DNA from: Pseudoalteromonas sp. NC201
GTDB taxonomy: Bacteria; Pseudomonadota; Gammaproteobacteria; Enterobacterales; Alteromonadaceae
DNA: 64,000 nucleotides
NCBI RefSeq assembly: GCF_002850255.1
Contig: NZ_CP022522.1
Coordinates: forward strand, 1,411,001 to 1,475,000
Direction: 5' to 3'
Shown here: piece by piece, positions 26,320 to 34,593 of the stretch
How positions within the stretch are numbered: the first letter of the stretch is position 1
Layout of the letters: each line of letters opens with the position of its first letter
The notes under the pieces: generated by a model
Seen by the model: the letters and a program-made list of their open reading frames with translations, nothing else
What the model was told of the DNA's origin: nothing
Database searches by the model: none
Made by a program: the position numbers and the translations under genes

Positions 26320-28620
26320 CTAAAAAATAACCTTATCAAAAAGTCTACTCTCGGGTATATTATACTTAGTAAGCTGATTTTTTATCTGCTGGTAGCTTTG
26401 TGAAGCTGCTATGATAATCGGTAGGGCTGATGATGCAGCTTTTTCTGGTGTATACACAGGGTAACCCATAAACTTTTCAGAGTTCTTATATTCTTGATCA
26501 ATAATGAAAAACTCAATGTTTGCTTTGTTGAAAAACAGTGATCTTTCAACTAAAAACTTTGCTTGCCAACCGGTTCCCCAGAGAATTATTTTCTGATTCT
26601 TTTCAGGATCTGCCAGGTAGTTATCGAAGCCATATAGTGCTAGCTTGCTTTTTACTCTATAAAGTTGATCGTTATCGATAGTTGCAAGCCTAGCAATAAG
26701 CAAATCATCGAAAAATACGTTGTTATGTCCGCGAGTCCGAAGACCTCCAAATATCATTGTAGCAGCGAAAACAACTTGATCTGTCAAACATTCACTGTTG
26801 AAATCACAGCTAATTTGAAAACAGCTGAGCTCAAATATATTTCCTTTAGTTACCTTATCGAGGTAGCTTTGTATTTCCTCATGTGAACTATTATCATTCC
26901 TTAAAATATACTTGATAGTAATATTCTCTGGTTTCTTCTTTGCATACTTAGCTAAATTCTGTAAGGTCTCGTTGAGCTTACTTTTCCCTCGTATTTTCTC
27001 AAATGTATGATCCGTCCCGGCATCAATACTAGTCACAATTCGAACATTTGGGTTGTCGAGACATTGAAATAAAGTGTCTGAATATTTTATCGAGTTCGTT
27101 AGAACTCGTTGGATAGCTGTGGGGGCTTGAGCCAATAATGTGGGTAGTAGGGTATCAAACTCTCTACCAAGGCTGGGCTCACCTCCCCCCCAGATAATCG
27201 TCTCGCAGTTATATAGATACGCCCTTCCTGCAGTTGAGTCTAGAAGTTGCATTAAATCATAAGTTGGCTTCTTGCCACCATAATATTTCTCACTGCAGTA
27301 GCTACATTTGAGATTGCAAACTGAGTGGTGCTCCAATGAAAGGTATTTTATGTAGTCCATATTACTTTTATCCCATTGCTTAAACTCGAGATAAGGACAG
27401 CCATCGCACGCTGTGGACTCCCCACTGTTCAGTTCAGTCTTTAAGGCTTTTTTTGCTTTTTGAATATCCTCAATCGACACATTTGCTTGAATATTGTCGA
27501 TTAATACTACATCTCCACGGATCTCATTGTTAATAAAGAATCTTTTACAGCATGCTCTAACTTGGTCAGGCGCTAAAAAGAGAGAGTGTTCTAAGTCTTT
27601 ACAGCTCCACGTTTTAACGCTGAGGTTATTAACCTCGTCTAGCAACATTTGTTGCTGAGATGTTGAATCTAAAGTATTAAACGACAGGAGAGTTTTAGTT
27701 ATTTGGTGATATTGTGTTTGATTAAACTCAAAACCAGTTGGCAGTCGCCGCGTCAATTCGTCGCGTAAAGTAAGCAAAATTTCTTTCATTTTTTGGCGCT
27801 CCACTTTTGCTAACAGCTTTGTATTCCTTATTCTTGTTGCAACTAGAGCTATAAGTCCATTATGAAATGCATCTTGAAACTTTAAATTTTGTCCTTCAGC
27901 TTCCAGTAATTTCCACATTTCATCAAATGCTCTGAAAAAACCATAGACATGTTTGGTTGAAATTGAGTTCACTATTGAGTTATCTCGAGAGTTTTTTATG
28001 TACACTCTTTCATCCAGAAACGTCAGGTCTCGACATTTCCAATAGAGTTTAAATAAGAAGTCGACATCCTCGTGGTAACCAGCTGAAAACAGAATATTGT
28101 TCTTCTTAATCAGATCTTTTTGTACTGCACTAAAAATAACCGAGCCATCCATCTTAAGTGCCAAGTAGTCAGAAAGCATGTCAGTTTTTTCTTTAACTAG
28201 AGAAGATCTGTCTTTTTTAAGTTTGATTTGATCGGATTTACTGTCTGACCAGCAAAAAGAAATGATATCTGCGCCGTGTGGACTGGAATTAAACAGTAGT
28301 AATTGTCCTAATCCGTCTAAACAAAGTGTGTCATCTGAATCAACAAACAATAACCAGTCACCAATTGCATTATCAATAGCAAAATTTCTGGCAGTTCCGG
28401 GCCCTCTGTTTTGTTCGAGACCATGTAGTTGGACTGGCAAAGTGAGAGGCATCAATTTTTCTTGAATAATTTCTTTGGTCTTATCTTGAGAGCCATCATC
28501 AACGATAATCCATTCAATCTGTGGAAATTGTTTCAGTACGTTTATTACATGCTCGGTAAACTTCTCAACATGCATTTCAGCATTATAGATTGGGGTAATT
28601 ATGGAGTACTTGATAGACAT
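26320..28620 (-). CDS. Fusion: GT2 glycosyltransferase - radical SAM - Rossmann-type domain
   Basis: 766 aa. Residues 1 to about 220 are a GT-A family 2 glycosyltransferase (YSIITPIYNAEMHVEKFTEH, IEWIIVDDGSQDKT, LLFVDSDDT with the DxD metal motif). Residues about 340-640 are a radical SAM unit with Cys435-x3-Cys439-x2-Cys442 (CNLKCSYC) for a 4Fe-4S cluster, preceded by extra cysteines (RACCKRFF, ACDGCPYLEF) that could bind a second cluster. Residues 676-766 are a Rossmann-like domain (KIILWGTGWQAKFLVERSLF). The three parts are in one open frame with no frameshift. It follows the PglD-like gene by 12 bases. Likely role is synthesis or radical modification of a sugar chain; substrate unknown. 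Confidence 0.85.
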   Translation of the reverse strand: MSIKYSIITPIYNAEMHVEKFTEHVINVLKQFPQIEWIIVDDGSQDKTKEIIQEKLMPLTLPVQLHGLEQNRGPGTARNFAIDNAIGDWLLFVDSDDTLCLDGLGQLLLFNSSPHGADIISFCWSDSKSDQIKLKKDRSSLVKEKTDMLSDYLALKMDGSVIFSAVQKDLIKKNNILFSAGYHEDVDFLFKLYWKCRDLTFLDERVYIKNSRDNSIVNSISTKHVYGFFRAFDEMWKLLEAEGQNLKFQDAFHNGLIALVATRIRNTKLLAKVERQKMKEILLTLRDELTRRLPTGFEFNQTQYHQITKTLLSFNTLDSTSQQQMLLDEVNNLSVKTWSCKDLEHSLFLAPDQVRACCKRFFINNEIRGDVVLIDNIQANVSIEDIQKAKKALKTELNSGESTACDGCPYLEFKQWDKSNMDYIKYLSLEHHSVCNLKCSYCSEKYYGGKKPTYDLMQLLDSTAGRAYLYNCETIIWGGGEPSLGREFDTLLPTLLAQAPTAIQRVLTNSIKYSDTLFQCLDNPNVRIVTSIDAGTDHTFEKIRGKSKLNETLQNLAKYAKKKPENITIKYILRNDNSSHEEIQSYLDKVTKGNIFELSCFQISCDFNSECLTDQVVFAATMIFGGLRTRGHNNVFFDDLLIARLATIDNDQLYRVKSKLALYGFDNYLADPEKNQKIILWGTGWQAKFLVERSLFFNKANIEFFIIDQEYKNSEKFMGYPVYTPEKAASSALPIIIAASQSYQQIKNQLTKYNIPESRLFDKVIF

Positions 28621-28632
28621 ATGCTTGCTCTC

Positions 28633-29310
28633 CTAGCGGCTTCGATAGATATTCGAAAGCTGCAAAAATTGTTTGCTCATAATGGCAAGTTTTTCAGTCT
28701 GCCTAACAGCAAAAGTATCATACTTTTCGGTAGTTTTAACCACAAGCGAGCCAGCCCCAATGAAGTTATACTCTGCTATTTCAATATTATTTCCAATATT
28801 TGCGCCGACTCCGATTACAGTGTTATCTCCGATAACCACATCTCCAGCGATTGTGACACCAGAGTTTATCCAAACATTATTGCCAATTCGGCAGCCATGA
28901 CCAATATTTACTCCAGTGGAAATAAAAGTATTTTCACCAACCACTGTACCTGCATGTATAGAGGTGTTGTCCAATATTGCACTACCCGCACCAATTGAAA
29001 CGTTATGTTGTGTGATTTGAGGGTTTAGGATCAGTTTAGCGGGCAGGTAGCCTTTGTGCTTTAATTCATTGAATTTTCGTTGCCGAACTTCATTCATATC
29101 TTGAAAACCAATCGCTACTACAAAGTGGGATTGTTCGGGAATAGTGTTTTTTTCAATTGCTTCAAGTGAATGAACAGGAAGGTCCAAGAATGTATCTGTG
29201 GTACGGTAATTATCATCTACAGCGAATCCAACAACTTGATAAAACTCTTTAAAATAGGCGAAAAGTGTGAGTGCCATATTCCCACATCCAACGATGAATA
29301 AAGGTTTCAT
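28633..29310 (-). CDS. PglD/NeuD-family sugar O- or N-acyltransferase
   Basis: 225 aa. The N-terminal Rossmann part (MKPLFIVGCGNMALTLFAYF, VVGFAVDDNYRTTDTFLDLP) binds the nucleotide sugar. The C-terminal left-handed beta helix has hexapeptide repeats (VSIGAGSAILDNTSIHAGTV, ISTGVNIGHGCRIGNNVWIN). The His in the NIGHGCRIG repeat is a candidate catalytic base, as in PglD. Family members acetylate the amino group of UDP- or dTDP-amino-deoxy sugars. It is downstream of a DegT aminotransferase and a nucleotidyltransferase, so an N-acylated dideoxy-amino hexose is the likely product. Confidence 0.85.
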   Translation of the reverse strand: MKPLFIVGCGNMALTLFAYFKEFYQVVGFAVDDNYRTTDTFLDLPVHSLEAIEKNTIPEQSHFVVAIGFQDMNEVRQRKFNELKHKGYLPAKLILNPQITQHNVSIGAGSAILDNTSIHAGTVVGENTFISTGVNIGHGCRIGNNVWINSGVTIAGDVVIGDNTVIGVGANIGNNIEIAEYNFIGAGSLVVKTTEKYDTFAVRQTEKLAIMSKQFLQLSNIYRSR

Positions 29311-29372
29311 CTAAAACCTCCTTTGCTAATAAACTCGGTATAACGATGTACAATTGTGTATTTCTCAATACT

Positions 29373-30455
29373 TTAAGGAATGAAGTCACAAATCTTTTCT
29401 ATTTGTGTATTTTTCTGACCGTAATATAAAGGTAAGCATAATATTCTTTGAGATACACTTTCGGCGTTGGGCATTGATACTTCGGTTTGTTTCTTAACCA
29501 CAATAGGCATTCTATTTAGAGAAGGATAAAAATACCTTCTGGGGTAAATATTGGCGTTATTCATTCTATTCAAAGTCAGCTCAAGTTTGGAAACCTGATC
29601 AAATAAAATCGGCATGTAGGAGGGTGAAACTTTTTCACTATTGGTGTAGGTTTGAAATGACACATTAGATTGTAGCTGTGAGTTGTAAAAGTCTTTTTGC
29701 CTAGCTCTATCTTCCTCAATTAATGGTAGGTCATCGAGTATGGCTAAGCCCATGGCTGCGTGAAACTCACTTAGCTTTCCATTTATGCCGGGTTTAGATG
29801 CTAGTTCTCCATCAAGACCAAAGTTAATCATCTGCTTTGCAGTTTCTAGCTCTCTGTCATTTTTAAAAACAAGCGCGCCTCCTTCAACTGTATGGAATAG
29901 CTTTGTCGCGTGTAAGCTAAAGCAACTGATATCGCCATAGGTTAGAATACTTTTGCCTTTATCGTCCAGCGTAGTGAGGGCGTGAGCTGCATCGTAAATA
30001 AGACTGAACTTATATTTCTCTTGTAGTTTCTGTAAATGCTCCACTTCACATGAGTTACCAAATGTATGTACAGGCACAACGCAGTCTATTTTCTTACCTG
30101 AAGAAAGTTGTTCTTCGAGTAAATATGGATCCATATTCCATGTTTTAGAGTCTATATCGCAAAAGTCGACGTGGGCTCCTTGCCACTCCAAAGCTGAATA
30201 GGTAGCTTGAAAAGTAAATGGCGTAGAAATAACGTTCTTTTGCTGTAAGTTCTTTATTCTAAATGCAATTTGAAGGGCCATAGTACCGCTTGAGACCAGC
30301 AATAAGTTTTTTACGCCGAGGTATGCTTCAAGTCTTGCAGTGAGTTCTTTGACTAAAGGACCGTTATTAGTAAGCCATTTCCGTTCATAGATCCCCTCTA
30401 TGTACTTGATGTACTTTTTCATAGAGGGTAAATAAGGTGAGGTTACATGTATCAT
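29373..30455 (-). CDS. DegT/DnrJ/EryC1/StrS family sugar aminotransferase
   Basis: 360 aa, typical family length. It is PLP-dependent and transaminates a keto-sugar nucleotide. Motifs: WLTNNGPLVKELTARLEAYL at the N-terminus, VSSGTMALQIAFRIKN for phosphate binding, LIYDAAHALTT for the pyridine-N Asp, and SLHATKLFHTVEGGALVF with the Schiff-base Lys. It resembles VioA/FdtB-type enzymes acting on dTDP-4-keto or 3-keto-6-deoxy hexoses. It overlaps the nucleotidyltransferase stop by 4 bases. The position transaminated (C3 or C4) cannot be fixed by eye. Confidence 0.88.
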   Translation of the reverse strand: MIHVTSPYLPSMKKYIKYIEGIYERKWLTNNGPLVKELTARLEAYLGVKNLLLVSSGTMALQIAFRIKNLQQKNVISTPFTFQATYSALEWQGAHVDFCDIDSKTWNMDPYLLEEQLSSGKKIDCVVPVHTFGNSCEVEHLQKLQEKYKFSLIYDAAHALTTLDDKGKSILTYGDISCFSLHATKLFHTVEGGALVFKNDRELETAKQMINFGLDGELASKPGINGKLSEFHAAMGLAILDDLPLIEEDRARQKDFYNSQLQSNVSFQTYTNSEKVSPSYMPILFDQVSKLELTLNRMNNANIYPRRYFYPSLNRMPIVVKKQTEVSMPNAESVSQRILCLPLYYGQKNTQIEKICDFIP

Positions 30456-31324
30456 TTCAGATCACTCAGTACTTTTGATAAGTACTCTCCGTAGGTAGTA
30501 TTCTCATATTTAACACTAGCACTCTCAAGCATGGATGCTGGAATCCAACCTTTTTGAAAAGCAATTTCCTCAAGACATGCTATTTTAAATCCTTGCCGTT
30601 TTTCAATGGATTGTATGAAGACAGATGCTTCCATCAAACTTTCACTAGTACCCATATCTAACCATGCATAACCTCGACCTAACACTTCTACAGACAATTC
30701 ATTTCTATCGATATAAACATTTAGTAAGTCCGTGATTTCTAACTCACCACGCGCAGAGGTATTAAGTTGTTTAACATGGTCAATAGCATTTTTATTAAAC
30801 ATGTATAATCCGGTTGCGACTGTGTTCGATTTAGGTTCCGTTGGCTTTTCTTCAATTGAGTCAACTTGGTTGAATTGGTTGTATGATATTACCCCAAAAC
30901 TACTTGGGTTTTTAACCTCATATGCAAAAGCGGTAGCTTTATCGAAACTTGCTTTTGCATTTTTTAATCGGGGTGTGAGTCCTGGACCGAAAAAGAAGTT
31001 GTCTCCTAGTATTAGACAAAAAGCTGAGTCACTTAGAAATGCACTAGCTTGCTTTATTCCGTCAGAAATACCAGCCGCTCTGGACTGATTTATATACTCA
31101 ATTTTTAAACCTAGATTGGAACCATCGCCTAGTAATCGTTCGAATGCAGGACGATCAATCTCGCGGCATACAATACCAATCTCCCTAATTTCTGCCAGCA
31201 TTAGCACTGAGATTGGATAAAATATCATCGGCTTATCGAACACTGGCAAGAGATGTTTATTAATACCTAGGGTGACAGGAAACATGCGAGAGCCAGTCCC
31301 CCCAGCTAAAACTAATCCTTTCAT
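30452..31324 (-). CDS. Glucose-1-phosphate thymidylyltransferase-like sugar nucleotidyltransferase (RmlA family)
   Basis: 290 aa, the usual RmlA length. N-terminal signature MKGLVLAGGTGSRMFPVTLG with NKHLLPVFDKPMIFYPISVL; the metal Asp lies in CLILGDNFFFGPGL; SFGVISYNQFNQVDSIEEKP matches the family. It would make dTDP-glucose (or a related NDP-sugar) from the sugar 1-phosphate. The region after residue 50 departs from housekeeping RmlA (IGIVCREIDRPAFERLLGDG), so the sugar or nucleotide specificity may differ. No rmlB-type dehydratase is next to it. Confidence 0.88.
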   Translation of the reverse strand: MKGLVLAGGTGSRMFPVTLGINKHLLPVFDKPMIFYPISVLMLAEIREIGIVCREIDRPAFERLLGDGSNLGLKIEYINQSRAAGISDGIKQASAFLSDSAFCLILGDNFFFGPGLTPRLKNAKASFDKATAFAYEVKNPSSFGVISYNQFNQVDSIEEKPTEPKSNTVATGLYMFNKNAIDHVKQLNTSARGELEITDLLNVYIDRNELSVEVLGRGYAWLDMGTSESLMEASVFIQSIEKRQGFKIACLEEIAFQKGWIPASMLESASVKYENTTYGEYLSKVLSDLK

Positions 31325-31326
31325 AC

Positions 31327-32364
31327 TTAATCCCTATCAAGGTGTAAAATGTTACCGTTTAGCTCAGTCTGTTTGACTATTTGATGCCATTTAATAAGAG
31401 ACTTATACCAATCTAGAGTGATTGTATCTGGGGTATCTTCCAATTCCCCACTTGCCAACTTAGTTAAAATTTCTTCTACACCAAAACTGATATTGTATTT
31501 GGGTTGCCACCCAAGGACTCTTTGGATCTTATTAAAGTTGACCTCATAGCTGCGTTGGTCTGGGTCTCCATACCACTTTATACTCACTTTAGTTTTAAAA
31601 ATATTCTCAGCAACTTTGCAAACGCTATCTGCGAGCTCATAAAGTTGGTAGTTTTGTTCATTACCGCCAACATTGAAGATTTCACCATTAATTAATTCTG
31701 TTGGGGTATCTAGCAATAAACACATCAATTCTGAGGTATCTTTCACATGGAGCATGGGACGTTTTTGGGTACCATCTCGCATTAAGGGGAGATAGCCATT
31801 CTTAAATACCCCAAGTGCCATACCATTAACAGCTAAATCAAAACGCATTCTAGGGCTAAAGCCGAATAACGTTGCTTGACGTAGTACTGTCACACAAAAA
31901 GAAGAATCAGCTAAAGTTAGCACATCCGCTTCAGCCCGTTCATTTGCTATAGCATATGTAGTTAGTGCATTTGTTTTGGATGTTTCATCGACCTGGGCTT
32001 CTTGGTATCCGTAGATACTGCAACTTGATGGTAAAATGTATTGCTTGACACCTTGTTGTTTGGCCAGTTTAGCGGTGTTAGCTCTAGCCTTGTGATTTAT
32101 ATCAAAAGTAATATTTTGAAATAATTCACCACTGGGATCATTTGAGAGAGCAACTAGATCTATTACAACATCTATATCGGTGAACACATCAGCAGTAAGT
32201 ATGCGGCAATCAAGTTTTAGTTTAGACAAACGCTCATGCTGAGGTAGCCGATCGCCAAAATAAAATCGATCTATTGCAGTTACTTTACAACCCTGTTCAA
32301 GCAATAGTTGGACTAGTACGCTACCAACATAGCCTGATGCGCCTGTAACTAGTACATTTTTCAT
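31327..32364 (-). CDS. NAD-dependent epimerase/dehydratase (extended SDR) with altered active site
   Basis: 345 aa. It begins MKNVLVTGASGYVGSVLVQL (GxxGxxG cofactor site), followed by VVIDLVALSNDPSGELFQNI and YILPSSCSIYGYQE (catalytic Ser region). The usual Tyr-x3-Lys is Tyr137-Ala-Ile-Ala-Asn141: the Lys is replaced by Asn (codon AAT). The remaining extended-SDR features, such as RQATLFGFSPRMRFDLAVNG and KRPMLHVKDT, are intact. It sits 2 bases before the nucleotidyltransferase and probably acts on its product. Whether it epimerises, reduces or dehydrates cannot be told, and the Lys loss may change the chemistry. Confidence 0.82.
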   Translation of the reverse strand: MKNVLVTGASGYVGSVLVQLLLEQGCKVTAIDRFYFGDRLPQHERLSKLKLDCRILTADVFTDIDVVIDLVALSNDPSGELFQNITFDINHKARANTAKLAKQQGVKQYILPSSCSIYGYQEAQVDETSKTNALTTYAIANERAEADVLTLADSSFCVTVLRQATLFGFSPRMRFDLAVNGMALGVFKNGYLPLMRDGTQKRPMLHVKDTSELMCLLLDTPTELINGEIFNVGGNEQNYQLYELADSVCKVAENIFKTKVSIKWYGDPDQRSYEVNFNKIQRVLGWQPKYNISFGVEEILTKLASGELEDTPDTITLDWYKSLIKWHQIVKQTELNGNILHLDRD

Positions 32365-32414
32365 ATTTTATGCTCGAGTAAGTTTATTGTTTAACATTAG
32401 CAAAATTTGTGCCG

Positions 32415-33140
32415 CTAATAAATTTTTTGTTCTACATGTTGGTTGATTTTTGTGATATCAGGTCGGGTGAGTAACGCCTTTAGTAGCTGTTCGAATGTAA
32501 AATCAGTTTTGTAGTTGAAGAATTCGAACAACTTGTTGAGCATTTTATAGTCATCAGGTTCGTCTAAAGTGATTCGGTAATGGCTAAAGTCTTGAGTGGC
32601 GCTAATGTTATAGACTTGAATATTTTTGAATTTTGCCATACCGAGGGTTACGTGTTCTCTATCAGGCCTATTGCTTGCTTTTTGGTGAGTCAGTTTTAAG
32701 AGTGAAAATGAGAATACACAAGTGTCTAGCCCTCTTGGAAATCCAGAGTGAGGACCAAGAGAGACCATGTCGTGGTCATTGGCTTTAAATTTATTTATTG
32801 CTGCTAATACTAAGTTTATATCGATGAAAGGACAGTCACTTGTCAGCCTAACGATGACATCGTTATCTGTTGCCCCAAATGACTCTGCAGCTTCGTAGTA
32901 GCGGGAGAGTACATCCTCTGTTGAACCTTTGTAAAATTTGATCTTGTTTTTTATGCACACCTCAATTATTGGAGTTTCGGAACCATCATTTGTAGTGGCT
33001 ACAATGATATTTTCCTGTAGCAGTGATAAGCGCTTTAGCATGGTTTCTAACACTGACTGAGTTCCAAAAGGCAGCAATACTTTACCTGGAAGACGGCTAG
33101 ATGTCATTCTGGCTTGAATTATGACAAATAATTTACTCAT
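32415..33140 (-). CDS. SpsF/NeuA-like cytidylyltransferase
   Basis: 241 aa from the ATG at 33140 (MSKLFVIIQARMTSSRLPGK); a TTG 3 bases earlier is an alternative. VIIQARMTSSRLPGKVLLPF is the nucleotide-binding motif of the SpsF branch of the CMP-sugar synthetases; TSDCPFID and FPRGLDTCVF also fit, as does the C-terminal RPDREHVTLGM. In Bacillus SpsF takes part in activating a nonulosonic acid. Since pseI lies divergently next to it and no classical PseF (PARGGSKR motif) is in the window, this is the candidate for making CMP-pseudaminate or a related CMP-sugar. Confidence 0.82.
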   Translation of the reverse strand: MSKLFVIIQARMTSSRLPGKVLLPFGTQSVLETMLKRLSLLQENIIVATTNDGSETPIIEVCIKNKIKFYKGSTEDVLSRYYEAAESFGATDNDVIVRLTSDCPFIDINLVLAAINKFKANDHDMVSLGPHSGFPRGLDTCVFSFSLLKLTHQKASNRPDREHVTLGMAKFKNIQVYNISATQDFSHYRITLDEPDDYKMLNKLFEFFNYKTDFTFEQLLKALLTRPDITKINQHVEQKIY

Positions 33141-33289
33141 CAAGTGATAATTTTCTTGGACTTAATTCCTTGAAACGATAGCATATTAAGGCGAGCTGTA
33201 AAGCTTTGTTGATATCAGCCGATATCCTTAAAAGCAAAAATCAGAATAATTGATTGAAACTTTAACAAACGAAATGTCGGAGGATAAAT

Positions 33290-34327
33290 TTGTTTGAGCA
33301 AAAATTGAGAATCCACGACAAGGTCATTGGACATGATTCTCCCTGCTATATTATCGCAGAGATGTCGGCGAACCATGGGCAGTGCTTAATCAAAGCGAAA
33401 GAACTAGTGCATGCGGCATATGAATCCGGCGCTGATGCAATAAAATTGCAAACCTATACAGCAGACACCTTAACAATGGACTGCAAACTGCCGCATTTTG
33501 AAGCCACGGGACCTTGGAAAGGTCAGTATCTTCACGATCTATACAAAACAGCTTACATGCCATGGGATTTTCATGCTGAGCTTTTCGAGCTAGCTGCTAA
33601 ACTTGGCTTGACGTGTTTCTCATCGCCGTTCGATAAAACCGCGGTAGATTTGTTAAGTCAGTTAGATGCGCCTGCATATAAAATCGCTTCGCCAGAATTG
33701 ATCGATCACCAGCTTATCCGAGATGTCGCTGCAACAGGTAAGCCTGTAATTATATCTACCGGGGGCGCGACGCTACCAGAAATAGCTGAGGCTGTGAAAG
33801 TAGCTGAAGAGGCGGGTGTAACTGAGCTTGGGCTGATGAAATGTACGAGTACCTACCCAGCCCCTGCTGAGACGATAAATTTACGCACAATTCCACATAT
33901 GAGAGAAGCATTTAAATGTCCTGTGGGGTTATCCGATCATACGCTTGGCAATGATGTACCTTTGGCATCAGTTGCGGTAGGGGCATGCATGATTGAAAAG
34001 CACTTTGTGCTCGATAAAAGTGACAACACCGCGGATAGCTTTTTTTCAATGACACCAGATGAATTGAAGGCGCTAGTCCATGGTGTTAGACAGATTGAAA
34101 AAGCGATGGGAGAGGTTAATTATCCTACTGAAGCGTCAAAAGCGCGTCGCTGTGTCTACATTATAAAAGATATTAAATCAGGCGAGCGCTTGACTGCCGA
34201 ACATTTAAGGCAGATGCGCCCCGGTGGCGGTGAAATCATGCCAAAAGAGTTATCAAGACTAATTGGTCGTACTGTGAACAGAAAACTACGCTGTGGTGAG
34301 CAGCTAGCATGGAGTGATTTATTGTGA
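33290..34327 (+). CDS. pseI: Pseudaminic acid synthase PseI (NeuB family), TTG start
   Basis: 345 aa, the usual PseI length. It condenses 6-deoxy-AltdiNAc with PEP to give pseudaminic acid. NeuB TIM-barrel motifs are AEMSANHGQCLIKAKELVHA, GADAIKLQTYTADTLTMD, FSSPFDKTAVDLL, YKIASPELIDHQLIRDVAAT and GLSDHTLGNDVPLASVAVGA. The C-terminal SAF (antifreeze-like) domain spans about 285-345 (RLTAEHLRQMRPGGGEIMPK). The start is TTG, set by GGAGGAT at 33279-33285. The stop overlaps the ACP start, so these are translationally coupled. Confidence 0.95.
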   Translation: MFEQKLRIHDKVIGHDSPCYIIAEMSANHGQCLIKAKELVHAAYESGADAIKLQTYTADTLTMDCKLPHFEATGPWKGQYLHDLYKTAYMPWDFHAELFELAAKLGLTCFSSPFDKTAVDLLSQLDAPAYKIASPELIDHQLIRDVAATGKPVIISTGGATLPEIAEAVKVAEEAGVTELGLMKCTSTYPAPAETINLRTIPHMREAFKCPVGLSDHTLGNDVPLASVAVGACMIEKHFVLDKSDNTADSFFSMTPDELKALVHGVRQIEKAMGEVNYPTEASKARRCVYIIKDIKSGERLTAEHLRQMRPGGGEIMPKELSRLIGRTVNRKLRCGEQLAWSDLL

Positions 34328-34593
34328 GCAAAACAAGAGCTGAGCTAATATATTCTATCCAACAGTTCTTATTAATAAGAGGCGTAATGGTAGATGATAC
34401 TATCATCGAAAATCACAATTTTATTAGAGAAGGAAGCCTTGATTCGTTTGAAATATTAACTTTAATTATGCAATTGGAAAGTGAGCTGTGTATACCGATA
34501 CCGATAGAGCTATTATTGGAGCAAGGTAATACAGAAATAGGGAAATTAGTAGACTCACTGGTTAAGCTTGTTAATGATCGCGATAAGAGTTGA
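34324..34593 (+). CDS. Acyl carrier protein
   Basis: 89 aa with a GTG start overlapping the pseI stop (GTGA). It has the ACP four-helix pattern and the phosphopantetheine site in REGSLDSFEILTLIMQLESE, Ser41 being the predicted attachment residue (DSF in place of the usual DSL). It is acidic with an N-terminal amphipathic helix. It is clearly not the housekeeping acpP. Its place between pseI and the PseG-GNAT fusion, with an acyl-adenylating enzyme downstream, suggests it carries an acyl group destined for the flagellin sugar. Confidence 0.85.
   Translation: MSKTRAELIYSIQQFLLIRGVMVDDTIIENHNFIREGSLDSFEILTLIMQLESELCIPIPIELLLEQGNTEIGKLVDSLVKLVNDRDKS

Noticed and set aside
28429..28998. 189-aa ORF on the + strand under the PglD-like and GT2 genes
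   Set aside because: It covers two clear - strand genes and shows no domain; its reading frame is a by-product of their codon use.
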